DNA of 64,000 nucleotides from Bursaphelenchus xylophilus (GCA_904066235.2 CAJFCV020000001.1:11589291-11653290), one strand, 5' to 3'. Positions 36,407 to 49,506 are shown, counted from the stretch's first letter. The notes: generated from the letters alone by a model not told the origin. Program-made: numbers and translations.

Positions 36407-38004
36407 AGGCGATTAGCTTTCGAATGGTGTATGTCTTGTCAATTCACTCCGTCATCACTAATTCACCTTTTTTCAAAACCGGTGTCTAGTATAATATCAG
36501 AGTGTTTCGCCCAGTGTGGGCGTAGTTTGATTCCAAAAATGCTGAAACTTGCCATGCTAAAATCTCAGGCGATTAGCTTTCGAATGGTGTATGTCTTGTC
36601 AATTCACTCCGTCATCACTAATTCACTTTTTTTTAAAACCGGTGTCTAGTATAATATCAGAGTTTTTCGCCCAGTGTCGGCGTAGTTTGTTTCCAAAAAA
36701 GCTGAAACTTGCCATGCTAAAATCTCAGGCGATTAGCTTTTGAATGGTGTATGTCTTGTCAATTCACTCCTTCATCACTAATTCACTTTTTTTTAAAACC
36801 GGTGTCTAGTTTAATATCAGAGTGTTTCGCCCAGTGTGGGCGTAGTTTGATTCCAAAAATGCTGAAACTTGCCATGCTAAAATCTCAGGCGATTAGCTTT
36901 CGAATGGTGTACGTCTTGTCAATTCACTCCGTCATCACTAATTCACCTTTTTTCAAAACCGGTGTCTAGTATAATATCAGAGTGTTTCGCCCAGTGTGGG
37001 CGTAGTTTGATTCCAAAAATGCTGAAACTTGCCATGCTAAAATCTCAGGCGATTAGCTTTCGAATGGTGTACGTCTTGTCAATTCACTCCGTCATCACTA
37101 ATTCACCTTTTTTCAAAACCGGTGTCTAGTATAATATCAGAGTGTTTCGCCCAGTGTGGGCGTAGTTTGATTCCAAAAATGCTGAAACTTGCCATGCTAA
37201 AATCTCAGGCGATTAGCTTTCGAATGGTGTATGTCTTGTCAATTCACTCCGTCATCACTAATTCACCTTTTTTCAAAACCGGTGTCTAGTATAATATCAG
37301 AGTGTTTCGCCCAGTGTGGGCGTAGTTTGATTCCAAAAATGCTGAAACTTGCCATGCTAAAATCTCAGGCGATTAGCTTTCGAATGGTGTATGTCTTGTC
37401 AATTCACTCCGTCATCACTAATTCACTTTTTTTAAAACCGGTGTCTAGTATAATATCAGAGTTTTTCGCCCAGTGTCGGCGTAGTTTGTTTCCAAAAAAG
37501 CTGAAACTTGCCATGCTAAAATCTCAGGCGATTAGCTTTTGAATGGTGTATGTCTTGTCAATTCACTCCTTCATCACTAATTCACTTTTTTTAAAACCGG
37601 TGTCTAGTTTAATATCAGAGTGTTTCGCCCAGTGTGGGCGTAGTTTGATTCCAAAAATGCTGAAACTTGCCATGCTAAAATCTCAGGCGATTAGCTTTCG
37701 AATGGTGTACGTCTTGTCAATTCACTCCGTCATCACTAATTCACCTTTTTTCAAAACCGGTGTCTAGTATAATATCAGAGTGTTTCGCCCAGTGTGGGCG
37801 TAGTTTGATTCCAAAAATGCTGAAACTTGCCATGCTAAAATCTCAGGCGATTAGCTTTCGAATGGTGTACGTCTTGTCAATTCACTCCGTCATCACTAAT
37901 TCACCTTTTTTCAAAACCGGTGTCTAGTATAATATCAGAGTGTTTCGCCCAGTGTGGGCGTAGTTTGATTCCAAAAATGCTGAAACTTGCCATGCTAAAA
38001 TCTC
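36407..38004 (+). repeat. Pentamer HOR in the D block (800 bp, 2 copies plus a partial third)
   Basis: Units 36407-37206 and 37207-38004 repeat the same five monomers, including one with GTGTCGGCG and TTTGTTTCC and one with CTTTTGAATGG, CTCCTTCATC and TAGTTTAAT. A third copy starts at 38005 and diverges after two monomers. Lengths are 800 and 798 bp; the difference is two T losses. Confidence 0.88.
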
Positions 38005-38323
38005 AGGCGATTAGCTTTCGAATGGTGTATGTCTTGTCAATTCACTCCGTCATCACTAATTCACCTTTTTTCAAAACCGGTGTCTAGTATAATATCAGAG
38101 TGTTTCGCCCAGTGTGGGCGTAGTTTGATTCCAAAAATGCTGAAACTTGCCATGCTAAAATCTCAGGCGATTAGCTTTCGAATGGTGTATGTCTTGTCAA
38201 TTCACTCCGTCATCACTAATTCACTTTTTTTAAAACCGGTGTCTAGTATAATATCAGAGTTTTTCGCCCAGTGTGGGCGTAGTTTGATACCAAAAAAGCT
38301 GAAACTTGCCATGCTAAAATCTC

Positions 38324-38482
38324 AGGCGATTAGCTTTTGAATGGTGTATGTCTTGTCAATTCACTCCTTCATCACTAATTCACTTTTTTTAAAACCGGTG
38401 TCTAGTTTAATATCAGAGTTTTTGGCCTGGGGCGGGCGTAATTTGATTCCAAAAAAGCTGAAACTTGCCATGCTAAAATCTC
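38324..38482 (+). repeat. Highly diverged D monomer, third copy
   Basis: It has the GGCCTGGGGCGGGCG block near 38420 with TAGTTTAAT, but keeps TTGCCATGC and begins with CTTTTGAATGG. It is therefore a recombinant between the diverged dimer and the pentamer repeat to its left. Confidence 0.85.
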
Positions 38483-38803
38483 AGGCGATTAGCTCTCGAA
38501 TGGTGTATGCCTTGTCAATTCACTCCGTCATCACTAATTCACCTTTTTTCAAAACCGGTGTCTAGTATAATATCAGAGTGTTTCGCCCAGTGTGGGCGCA
38601 GTTTGATTCCAAAAATGCTGAAACTTGCCATGCTAAAATCTCAGGCGATTAGCCTTTCGAATGGTGTATGTCTTGTCAATTCACTCCTTCATCACTAATT
38701 CACCTTTTTTCAAAACCGGTGTCTAGTATAATATCAGAGTGTTTCGCCCAGTGTGGGCGTAGTTTGATTCCAAAAATGCTGAAACTTGCCATGCTAAAAT
38801 CTC

Positions 38804-38963
38804 AGGCGATTAGCCTTTGAATGGTGTATGTCTTGTCAATTCACTCCTTCATCACTAATTCACCTTTTTTCAAAACCGGTGTCTAGTATAATATCAGAGT
38901 GTTTCGCCCAGTGTGGGCGTAATTTGATTCCAAAAATGCTGAAACTTGCCGTGCTAAAATCTC
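38804..38963 (+). repeat. Mosaic D/A monomer at the duplication junction
   Basis: It begins as family D (CTCCTTCATC, AATTCACC, TTTTTTCAAAA, GGTGTCTAG), has A-like GTAATTTG, then D-like AAAAATGCTG, then A-like TTGCCGTGC and a type 1 junction. The D-to-A switch lies at about 38.89-38.95 kb. It joins the end of copy 1 to the start of copy 2, as expected of an unequal exchange or template switch within a monomer. Confidence 0.88.
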
Positions 38964-39602
38964 ACGCCATTACCTTTCGAATGGTGTATGTCTTGTCAAT
39001 TCACTCCGTCATCACTAATTGACCTTTTTTTAAAACCGGTGCCTAGTATAATATCAGAGTGTTTCGCCCAGTGTGGGCGTAATTTGATTCCAAAAAAGCT
39101 AAAACTTGCCGTGCTAAAATCTTATGAGGTTACCTTTCGAATGGTGTATGTCTTGTCAATTCACTCCGTCATCACTAATTGACCTTTTTTAAAACCGGTG
39201 CCTAGTATAATATCAGAGTGTTTCGCCCAGTGTGGGCGTAATTTGATTCCAAAAAAGCTGAAACTTGCCGTGCTAAAATCTCACGCCATTACCTTTCGAA
39301 TGGTGTATGTCTTGTCAATTCACTCCGTCATCACTAATTGACCTTTTTTTAAAACCGGTGCCTAGTATAATATCAGAGTGTTTCGCCCAGTGTGGGCGTA
39401 ATTTGATTCCAAAAAAGCTGAAACTTGCCGTGCTAAAATCTCACGCCATTACCTTTCGAATGGTGTATGTCTTGTCAATTCACTCCGTCATCACTAATTG
39501 ACCTTTTTTTAAAACCGGTGCCTAGTATAATATCAGAGTGTTTCGCCCAGTGTGGGCGTAATTTGATTCCAAAAAAGCTAAAACTTGCCGTGCTAAAATC
39601 TT

Positions 39603-42600
39603 ATGAGGTTACCGTTCGAATGGTGTATGTCTTGTCAATTCACTCCGTCATCACTAATTGACCTTTTTTTAAAACCGGTGCCTAGTATAATATCAGAGTG
39701 TTTCGCCCAGTGTGGGCGTAATTTGATTCCAAAAAAGCTGAAACTTGCCGTGCTAAAATCTCACGCCATTACCTTTCGAATGGTGTATGTCTTGTCAATT
39801 CACTCCGTCATCACTAATTGACCTTTTTTTAAAACCGGTGCCTAGTATAATATCAGAGTGTTTCGCCCAGTGTGGGCGTAATTTGATTCCAAAAAAGCTA
39901 AAACTTGCCGTGCTAAAATCTTATGAGGTTACCTTTCGAATGGTGTATGTCTTGTCAATTCACTCCGTCATCACTAATTCACCTTTTTTTAAAACCGGTG
40001 CCTAGTATAATATCAGAGTGTTTCGCCCAGTGTGGGCGTAATTTGATTCCAAAAAAGCTAAAACTTGCCGTGCTAAAATCTTATGAGGTTACCTTTCGAA
40101 TGGTGTATGTCTTGTCAATTCACTCCGTCATCACTAATTGACCTTTTTTTAAAACCGGTGCCTAGTATAATATCAGAGTGTTTCGCCCAGTGTGGGCGTA
40201 ATTTGATTCCAAAAAAGCTGAAACTTGCCGTGCTAAAATCTCACGCCATTACCTTTCGAATGGTGTATGTCTTGTCAATTCACTCCGTCATCACTAATTG
40301 ACCTTTTTTTAAAACCGGTGCCTAGTATAATATCAGAGTGTTTCGCCCAGTGTGGGCGTAATTTGATTCCAAAAAAGCTGAAACTTGCCGTGCTAAAATC
40401 TCACGCCATTACCTTTCGAATGGTGTATGTCTTGTCAATTCACTCCGTCATCACTAATTGACCTTTTTTTAAAACCGGTGCCTAGTATAATATCAGAGTG
40501 TTTCGCCCAGTGTGGGCGTAATTTGATTTCAAAAAAGCTAAAACTTGCCGTGCTAAGATCTCACGCCATTACCTTTCGAATGGTGTATGTCTTGTCAATT
40601 CACTCCGTCATCACTAATTGACCTTTTTTTAAAACCGGTGCCTAGTATAATATCAGAGTGTTTCGCCCAGTGTGGGCGTAATTTGATTCCAAAAAAGCTA
40701 AAACTTGCCGTGCTAAAATCTTATGAGGTTACCTTTCGAATGGTGTATGTCTTGTCAATTCACTCCGTCATCACTAATTGACCTTTTTTTAAAACCGGTG
40801 CCTAGTATAATATCAGAGTGTTTCGCCCAGTGTGGGCGTAATTTGATTCCAAAAAAGCTGAAACTTGCCGTGCTAAAATCTCACGCCATTACCTTTCGAA
40901 TGGTGAATGTCTTGTCAATTCACTCCGTCATCACTAATTCACCTTTTTTTAAAACCGGTGCCTAGTATAATATCAGAGTGTTTCGCCCAGTGTGGGCGTA
41001 ATTTGATTCCAAAAAAGCTGAAACTTGCCGTGCTAAAATCTCACGCCATTACCTTTCGAATGGTGTATGTCTTGTCAATTCACTCCGTCATCACTAATTG
41101 ACCTTTTTTTAAAACCGGTGCCTAGTATAATATCAGAGTGTTTCGCCCAGTGTGGGCGTAATTTGATTCCAAAAAAGCTGAAACTTGCCGTGCTAAAATC
41201 TCACGCCATTACCTTTCGAATGGTGTATGTCTTGTCAATTCACTCCGTCATCACTAATTGACCTTTTTTAAAACCGGTGCCTAGTATAATATCAGAGTGT
41301 TTCGCCCAGTGTGGGCGTAATTTGATTCCAAAAAAGCTGAAACTTGCCGTGCTAAAATCTCACGCCATTACCTTTCGAATGGTGTATGTCTTGTCAATTC
41401 ACTCCGTCATCACTAATTGACCTTTTTTTAAAACCGGTGCCTAGTATAATATCAGAGTGTTTCGCCCAGTGTGGGCGTAATTTGATTCCAAAAAAGCTGA
41501 AACTTGCCGTGCTAAAATCTCACGCCATTACCTTTCGAATGGTGTATGTCTTGTCAATTCACTCCGTCATCACTAATTCACCTTTTTTTAAAACCGGTGC
41601 CTAGTATAATATCAGAGTGTTTCGCCCAGTGTGGGCGTAATTTGATTCCAAAAAAGCTGAAACTTGCCGTGCTAAAATCTCACGCCATTACCTTTCGAAT
41701 GGTGTATGTCTTGTCAATTCACTCCGTCATCACTAATTGACCTTTTTTTAAAACCGGTGCCTAGTATAATATCAGAGTGTTTCGCCCAGTGTGGGCGTAA
41801 TTTGATTCCAAAAAAGCTAAAACTTGCCGTGCTAAAATCTTATGAGGTTACCTTTCGAATGGTGTATGTCTTGTCAATTCACTCCGTCATCACTAATTGA
41901 CCTTTTTTAAAACCGGTGCCTAGTATAATATCAGAGTGTTTCGCCCAGTGTGGGCGTAATTTGATTCCAAAAAAGCTGAAACTCGCCGTGCTAAAATCTC
42001 ACGCCATTACCTTTCGAATGGTGTATGTCTTGTCAATTCACTCCGTCATCACTAATTGACCGTTTTTTAAAACCGGTGCCTAGTATAATATCAGAGTGTT
42101 TCGCCCAGTGTGGGCGTAATTTGATTCCAAAAAAGCTAAAACTTGCCGTGCTAAAATCTTATGAGGTTGCCTTTCGAATGGTGTATGTCTTGTCAATTCA
42201 CTCCGTCATCACTAATTGACCTTTTTTAAAACCGGTGCCTAGTATAATATCAGAGTGTTTCGCCCAGTGTGGGCGTAATTTGATTCCAAAAAAGCTGAAA
42301 CTTGCCGTGCTAAAATCTCACGCCATTACCTTTCGAATGGTGTATGTCTTGTCAATTCACTCCGTCATCACTAATTGACCTTTTTTTAAAACCGGTGCCT
42401 AGTATAATATCAGAGTGTTTCGCCCAGTGTGGGCGTAATTTGATTCCAAAAAAGCTAAAACTTGCCGTGCTAAAATCTTATGAGGTTACCTTTCGAATGG
42501 TGTATGTCTTGTCAATTCACTCCGTCATCACTAATTGACCTTTTTTAAAACCGGTGCCTAGTATAATATCAGAGTGTTTCGCCCAGTGTGGGCGTAATTT

Positions 42601-42957
42601 GATTCCAAAAAAGCTAAAACTTGCCGTGCTAAAATCTTATGAGGTTACCTTTCGAATGGTGTATGTCTTGTCAATTCACGCCGTCATCACTAATTGACCT
42701 TTTTTAAAACCGGTGCCTAGTATAATATCAGAGTGTTTCGCCCAGTGTGGGCGTAATTTGATTCCAAAAAAGCTAAAACTTGCCGTGCTAAAATCTTATG
42801 AGGTTACCTTTCGAATGGTGTATGTCTTGTCAATTCACTCCGTCATCACTAATTGACCTTTTTTTAAAACCGGTGCCTAGTATAATATCAGAGTGTTTCG
42901 CCCAGTGTGGGCGTAATTTGATTCCAAAAAAGCTAAAACTTGCCGTGCTAAAATCTT
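39603..42957 (+). repeat. HOR unit, 21 monomers (copy 2)
   Basis: Type order 3-1-2-2-1-1-1-2-1-1-1-1-1-1-2-1-2-1-2-2-2. It matches 8453-11962 except that one type 1 monomer is missing near 42.32-42.48 kb. AGATCT at 40557 is shared. Confidence 0.9.
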
Positions 42958-44396
42958 ATGAGGTTACCGTTCGAATGGTGTATGTCTTGTCAATTCACTC
43001 CGTCATCACTAATTGACCTTTTTTTAAAACCGGTGCCTAGTATAATATCAGAGTGTTTCGCCCAGTGTGGGCGTAATTTGATTCCAAAAAAGCTGAAACT
43101 TGCCGTGCTAATATCTCACGCCATTACCTTTCGAATGGTGTATGTCTTGTCAATTCACTCCGTCATCACTAATTGACCTTTTTTTAAAACCGGTGCCTAG
43201 TATAATATCAGAGTGTTTCGCCCAGTGTGGGCGTAATTTGATTCCAAAAAAGCTAAAACTTGCCGTGCTAAAATCTTATGAGGTTACCTTTCGAATGGTG
43301 TATGTCTTGTCAATTCACTCCGTCATCACTAATTGACCTTTTTTTAAAACCGGTGCCTAGTATAATATCAGAGTGTTTCGCCCAGTGTGGGCGTAATTTG
43401 ATTCCAAAAAAGCTGAAACTTGTCGTGCTAAAATCTCATGACATTACCTTTCGAATGGTGAATGTCTTGTCAATTCACTCCGTCATCACTAATTGACCTT
43501 TTTTTAAAACCGGTGCCTAGTATAATATCGGAGTGTTTCGCCCAGTGTGGGCGTAATTTGATTCCAAAAAAGCTGAAACTTGCCGTGCTAAAATCTCACG
43601 CCATTACCTTTCGAATGGTGTATGTCTTGTCAATTCACTCCGTCATCACTAATTGACCTTTTTTTAAAACCGGTGCCTAGTATAATATCAGAGTGTTTCG
43701 CCCAGTGTGGGCGTAATTTGATTCCAAAAAAGCTAAAACTTGCCGTGCTAAAATCTTATGAGGTTACCTTTCGAATGGTGTATGTCTTGTCAATTCACTC
43801 CGTCATCACTAATTGACCTTTTTTAAAACCGGTGCCTAGTATAATATCAGAGTGTTTCGCCCAGTGTGGGCGAAATTTGATTCCAAAAAAGCTGAAACTT
43901 GCCGTGCTAAAATCTCACGCCATTACCTTTCGAATGGTGTATGTCTTGTCAATTCACTCCGTCATCACTAATTGACCTTTTTTTAAAACCGGTGCCTAGT
44001 ATAATATCAGAGTGTTTCGCCCAGTGTGGGCGTAATTTGATTCCAAAAAAGCTAAAACTTGCCGTGCTAAAATCTTATGAGGTTACCTTTCGAATGGTGT
44101 ATGTCTTGTCAATTCACGCCGTCATCACTAATTGACCTTTTTTTAAAACCGGTGCCTAGTATAATATCAGAGTGTTTCGCCCAGTGTGGGCGTAATTTGA
44201 TTCCAAAAAAGCTAAAACTTGCCGTGCTAAAATCTTATGAGGTTACCTTTCGAATGGTGTATGTCTTGTCAATTCACTCCGTCATCACTAATTGACCTTT
44301 TTTTAAAACCGGTGCCTAGTATAATATCAGAGTGTTTCGCCCAGTGTGGGCGTAATTTGATTCCAAAAAAGCTAAAACTTGCCGTGCTAAAATCTT
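42958..44396 (+). repeat. HOR unit, 9 monomers (copy 2)
   Basis: Type order 3-1-2-4-1-2-1-2-2, the partner of 11963-13398. It is 3 bp longer through T-tract differences only. Confidence 0.91.
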
Positions 44397-45674
44397 ATGA
44401 GGTTACCGTTCGAATGGTGTATGTCTTGTCAATTCACTCCGTCATCACTAATTGACCTTTTTTTAAAACCGGTGCCTAGTATAATATCAGAGTGTTTCGC
44501 CCAGTGTGGGCGTAATTTGATTCCAAAAAAGCTGAAACTTGCCGTGCTAATATCTCACGCCATTACCTTTCGAATGGTGTATGTCTTGTCAATTCACTCC
44601 GTCATCACTAATTGACCTTTTTTTAAAACCGGTGCCTAGTATAATATCAGAGTGTTTCGCCCAGTGTGGGCGTAATTTGATTCCAAAAAAGCTAAAACTT
44701 GCCGTGCTAAAATCTTATGAGGTTACCTTTCGAATGGTGTATGTCTTGTCAATTCACTCCGTCATCACTAATTGACCTTTTTTTAAAACCGGTGCCTAGT
44801 ATAATATCAGAGTGTTTCGCCCAGTGTGGGCGTAATTTGATTCCAAAAAAGCTGAAACTTGTCGTGCTAAAATCTCATGACATTACCTTTCGAATGGTGA
44901 ATGTCTTGTCAATTCACTCCGTCATCACTAATTGACCTTTTTTAAAACCGGTGCCTAGTATAATATCGGAGTGTTTCGCCCAGTGTGGGCGTAATTTGAT
45001 TCCAAAAAAGCTGAAACTTGCCGTGCTAAAATCTCACGCCATTACCTTTCGAATGGTGTATGTCTTGTCAATTCACTCCGTCATCACTAATTGACCTTTT
45101 TTTAAAACCGGTGCCTAGTATAATATCAGAGTGTTTCGCCCAGTGTGGGCGTAATTTGATTCCAAAAAAGCTAAAACTTGCCGTGCTAAAATCTTATGAG
45201 GTTACCTTTCGAATGGTGTATGTCTTGTCAATTCACTCCGTCATCACTAATTGACCTTTTTTTAAAACCGGTGCCTAGTATAATATCAGAGTGTTTCGCC
45301 CAGTGTGGGCGAAATTTGATTCCAAAAAAGCTGAAACTTGCCGTGCTAAAATCTCACGCCATTACCTTTCGAATGGTGTATGTCTTGTCAATTCACTCCG
45401 TCATCACTAATTGACCTTTTTTAAAACCGGTGCCTAGTATAATATCAGAGTGTTTCGCCCAGTGTGGGCGTAATTTGATTCCAAAAAAGCTAAAACTTGC
45501 CGTGCTAAAATCTTATGAGGTTACCTTTCGAATGGTGTATGTCTTGTCAATTCACTCCGTCATCACTAATTGACCTTTTTTTAAAACCGGTGCCTAGTAT
45601 AATATCAGAGTGTTTCGCCCAGTGTGGGCGTAATTTGATTCCAAAAAAGCTAAAACTTGCCGTGCTAAAATCTT
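44397..45674 (+). repeat. HOR unit, 8 monomers (copy 2)
   Basis: Type order 3-1-2-4-1-2-1-2, the partner of 13399-14676, with the same length (1278 bp). Confidence 0.91.
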
Positions 45675-47430
45675 ATGAGGTTACCGTTCGAATGGTGTAT
45701 GTCTTGTCAATTCACTCCGTCATCACTAATTGACCTTTTTTAAAACCGGTGCCTAGTATAATATCAGAGTGTTTCGCCCAGTGTGGGCGTAATTTGATTC
45801 CAAAAAAGCTGAAACTTGCCGTGCTAAAATCTCACGCCATTACCTTTCGAATGGTGTATGTCTTGTCAAATCATTCCGTCATCACTAATTGACCTTTTTT
45901 TAAAACCGGTGCCTAGTATAATATCAGAGTGTTTCGCCCAGTGTGGGCGTAATTTGATTCCAAAAAAGCTGAAACTTGCCGTGCTAAAATCTCACGCCAT
46001 TACCTTTCGAATGGTGTATGTCTTGTCAATTCACTCCGTCATCACTAATTGACCTTTTTTTAAAACCGGTGCCTAGTATAATATCAGAGTGTTTCGCCCA
46101 GTGTGGGCGTAATTTGATTCCAAAAAAGCTGAAACTTGTCGTGCTAAAATCTCATGACATTACCTTTCGAATGGTGAATGTCTTGTCAATTCACTCCGTC
46201 ATCACTAATTGACCTTTTTTAAAACCGGTGCCTAGTATAATATCGGAGTGTTTCGCCCAGTGTGGGCGTAATTTGATTCCAAAAAAGCTGAAACTTGCCG
46301 TGCTAAAATCTCACGCCATTACCTTTCGAATGGTGTATGTCTTGTCAATTCACTCCGTCATCACTCATTGACCTTTTTTTAAAACCGGTGCCTAGTATAA
46401 TATCAGAGTGTTTCGCCCAGTGTGGGCGTAATTTGATTCCAAAAAAGCTAAAACTTGCCGTGCTAAAATCTTATGAGGTTACCTTTCGAATGGTGTATGT
46501 CTTGTCAATTCACTCCGTCATCACTAATTGACCTTTTTTAAAACCGGTGCCTAGTATAATATCAGAGTGTTTCGCCCAGTGTGGGCGTAATTTGATTCCA
46601 AAAAAGCTGAAACTTGTCGTGCTAAAATCTCATGACATTACCTTTCGAATGGTGAATGTCTTGTCAATTCACTCCGTCATCACTAATTGACCTTTTTTAA
46701 AACCGGTGCCTAGTATAATATCGGAGTGTTTCGCCCAGTGTGGGCGTAATTTGATTCCAAAAAAGCTGAAACTTGCCGTGCTAAAATCTCACGCCATTAC
46801 CTTTCGAATGGTGTATGTCTTGTCAATTCACTCCGTCATCACTAATTGACCTTTTTTTAAAACCGGTGCCTAGTATAATATCAGAGTGTTTCGCCCAGTG
46901 TGGGCGTAATTTGATTCCAAAAAAGCTAAAACTTGCCGTGCTAAAATCTTATGAGGTTACCTTTCGAATGGTGTATGTCTTGTCAATTCACTCCGTCATC
47001 ACTAATTGACCTTTTTTTAAAACCGGTGCCTAGTATAATATCAGAGTGTTTCGCCCAGTGTGGGCGAAATTTGATTCCAAAAAAGCTGAAACTTGCCGTG
47101 CTAAAATCTCACGCCATTACCTTTCGAATGGTGTATGTCTTGTCAATTCACTCCGTCATCACTAATTGACCTTTTTTTAAAACCGGTGCCTAGTATAATA
47201 TCAGAGTGTTTCGCCCAGTGTGGGCGTAATTTGATTCCAAAAAAGCTAAAACTTGCCGTGCTAAAATCTTATGAGGTTACCTTTCGAATGGTGTATGTCT
47301 TGTCAATTCACTCCGTCATCACTAATTGACCTTTTTTTAAAACCGGTGCCTAGTATAATATCAGAGTGTTTCGCCCAGTGTGGGCGTAATTTGATTCCAA
47401 AAAAGCTAAAACTTGCCGTGCTAAAATCTT
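45675..47430 (+). repeat. HOR unit, 11 monomers (copy 2)
   Basis: Type order 3-1-1-4-1-2-4-1-2-1-2, the partner of 14677-16432, with CAAATCATTCC and CACTCATTG retained. Confidence 0.91.
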
Positions 47431-49506
47431 ATGAGGTTACCGTTCGAATGGTGTATGTCTTGTCAATTCACTCCGTCATCACTAATTGACCTTTTTTAAA
47501 ACCGGTGCCTAGTATAATATCAGAGTGTTTCGCCCAGTGTGGGCGTAATTTGATTCCAAAAAAGCTGAAACTTGCCGTGCTAAAATCTCACGCCATTACC
47601 TTTCGAATGGTGTATGTCTTGTCAATTCATTCCGTCATCACTAATTGACCTTTTTTTAAAACCGGTGCCTAGTATAATATCAGAGTGTTTCGCCCAGTGT
47701 GGGCGTAATTTGATTCCAAAAAAGCTGAAACTTGCCGTGCTAAAATCTCACGCCATTACCTTTCGAATGGTGTATGTCTTGTCAATTCACTCCGTCATCA
47801 CTAATTGACCTTTTTTTAAAACCGGTGCCTAGTATAATATCAGAGTGTTTCGCCCAGTGTGGGCGTAATTTGATTCCAAAAAAGCTAAAACTTGCCGTGC
47901 TAAAATCTTATGAGGTTACCTTTCGAATGGTGTATGTCTTGTCAATTCACTCCGTCATCACTAATTGACCTTTTTTAAAACCGGTGCCTAGTATAATATC
48001 AGAGTGTTTCGCCCAGTGTGGGCGTAATTTGATTCCAAAAAAGCTGAAACTTGTCGTGCTAAAATCTCATGACATTACCTTTCGAATGGTGAATGTCTTG
48101 TCAATTCACTCCGTCATCACTAATTGACCTTTTTTTAAAACCGGTGCCTAGTATAATATCGGAGTGTTTCGCCCAGTGTGGGCGTAATTTGATTCCAAAA
48201 AAGCTGATACTTGCCGTGCTAAAATCTCACGCCATTACCTTTCGAATGGTGTATGTCTTGTCAATTCACTCCGTCATCACTAATTGACCTTTTTTTAAAA
48301 CCGGTGCCTAGTATAATATCAGAGTGTTTCGCCCAGTGTGGGCGTAATTTGATTCCAAAAAAGCTAAAACTTGCCGTGCTAAAATCTTATGAGGTTACCT
48401 TTCGAATGGTGTATGTCTTGTCAATTCACTCCGTCATCACTAATTGACCTTTTTTAAAACCGGTGCCTAGTATAATATCAGAGTGTTTCGCCCAGTGTGG
48501 GCGTAATTTGATTCCAAAAAAGCTGAAACTTGTCGTGCTAAAATCTCATGACATTACCTTTCGAATGGTGAATGTCTTGTCAATTCACTCCGTCATCACT
48601 AATTGACCTTTTTTTAAAACCGGTGCCTAGTATAATATCGGAGTGTTTCGCCCAGTGTGGGCGTAATTTGATTCCAAAAAAGCTGAAACTTGCCGTGCTA
48701 AAATCTCACGCCATTACCTTTCGAATGGTGTATGTCTTGTCAATTCACTCCGTCATCACTAATTGACCTTTTTTTAAAACCGGTGCCTAGTATAATATCA
48801 GAGTGTTTCGCCCAGTGTGGGCGTAATTTGATTCCAAAAAAGCTGAAACTTGCCGTGCTAAAATCTCACGCCATTACCTTTCGAATGGTGTATGTCTTGT
48901 CAATTCACTCCGTCATCACTAATTGACCTTTTTTTAAAACCGGTGCCTAGTATAATATCAGAGTGTTTCGCCCAGTGTGGGCGTAATTTGATTCCAAAAA
49001 AGCTAAAACTTGCCGTGCTAAAATCTTATGAGGTTACCTTTCGAATGGTGTATGTCTTGTCAATTCACTCCGTCATCACTAATTGACCTTTTTTTAAAAC
49101 CGGTGCCTAGTATAATATCAGAGTGTTTCGCCCAGTGTGGGCGAAATTTGATTCCAAAAAAGCTGAAACTTGCCGTGCTAAAATCTCACGCCATTACCTT
49201 TCGAATAGTGTATGTCTTGTCAATTCACTCCGTCATCACTAATTGACCTTTTTTTAAAACCGGTGCCTAGTATAATATCAGAGTGTTTCGCCCAGTGTGG
49301 GCGTAATTTGATTCCAAAAAAGCTAAAACTTGCCGTGCTAAAATCTTATGAGGTTACCTTTCGAATGGTGTATGTCTTGTCAATTCACTCCGTCATCACT
49401 AATTGACCTTTTTTAAAACCGGTGCCTAGTATAATATCAGAGTGTTTCGCCCAGTGTGGGCTTAATTTGATTCCAAAAAAGCTAAAACTTGCCGTGCTAA
49501 AATCTT
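47431..49506 (+). repeat. HOR unit, 13 monomers (copy 2)
   Basis: Type order 3-1-1-2-4-1-2-4-1-1-2-1-2, the partner of 16433-18506, with CTGATACT, GAATAGTG and CTTAATTTG retained. Confidence 0.91.

Larger units (their letters stand above)
34540..38960 (+). repeat. Family D block, ~28 monomers
   Basis: A continuous run of family D bodies. It is more heterogeneous than the A arrays: substitutions such as GTACGTC, GTAGCTTG, CCATAAATG, CTCCTTCATC, CACTTTTTTTT, TAGTTTAAT, GTGTCGGCG and CTTTTGAATGG are scattered through it. Single-base insertions (GCGATTAGCCTTT, near 38653 and 38813) occur at the right end. Heterogeneity of this kind is expected of an older, less homogenised satellite layer. Confidence 0.9.
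7816..38963 (+). repeat. 31.1-kb segmental duplication, copy 1 (~195 monomers)
   Basis: This is the first of two tandem near-identical blocks. The order of marker-delimited unit sizes and many private variants recur in copy 2 at offsets of +31148 to +31154 (up to ~11 kb), +30995 to +31004 (12-24 kb), +30524 (24.6-25.3 kb) and +28766 to +28770 (26.8-35.2 kb). Shared private variants (copy 1/copy 2) include AGATCT at 9405/40557, CACTCATTG at 15368/46366, CTGATACT at 17210/48208, GAATAGTG at 18206/49207, CTTAATTTG at 18462/49462 and TGCCTTGTC at 27965/56732. It ends in a 4.4-kb family D block. Confidence 0.93.
34010..39602 (+). repeat. Longest marker-free segment, 35 monomers, with the main family D block
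   Basis: Type order 3-1-2-4-5-6, then 25 consecutive type 5 junctions, then 1-2-1-1. The start repeats the preceding 14-mer. D bodies continue to about 38.93 kb. The last four monomers are the start of duplication copy 2. This segment holds the most diverged monomers in the window. Confidence 0.9.

Noticed and set aside
37231..38340. Two 103-codon frames in the D block followed by 74-codon frames
   Set aside because: They arise from six- or seven-T changes and the stop in CTTTTGAATGG. The pair is just the 800-bp pentamer repeated.
7816..38963. Copy 1 as the second of three visible 31-kb copies
   Set aside because: The sequence left of 7816 is family A and does not match the family D end of the block, so no third copy is visible in the window.
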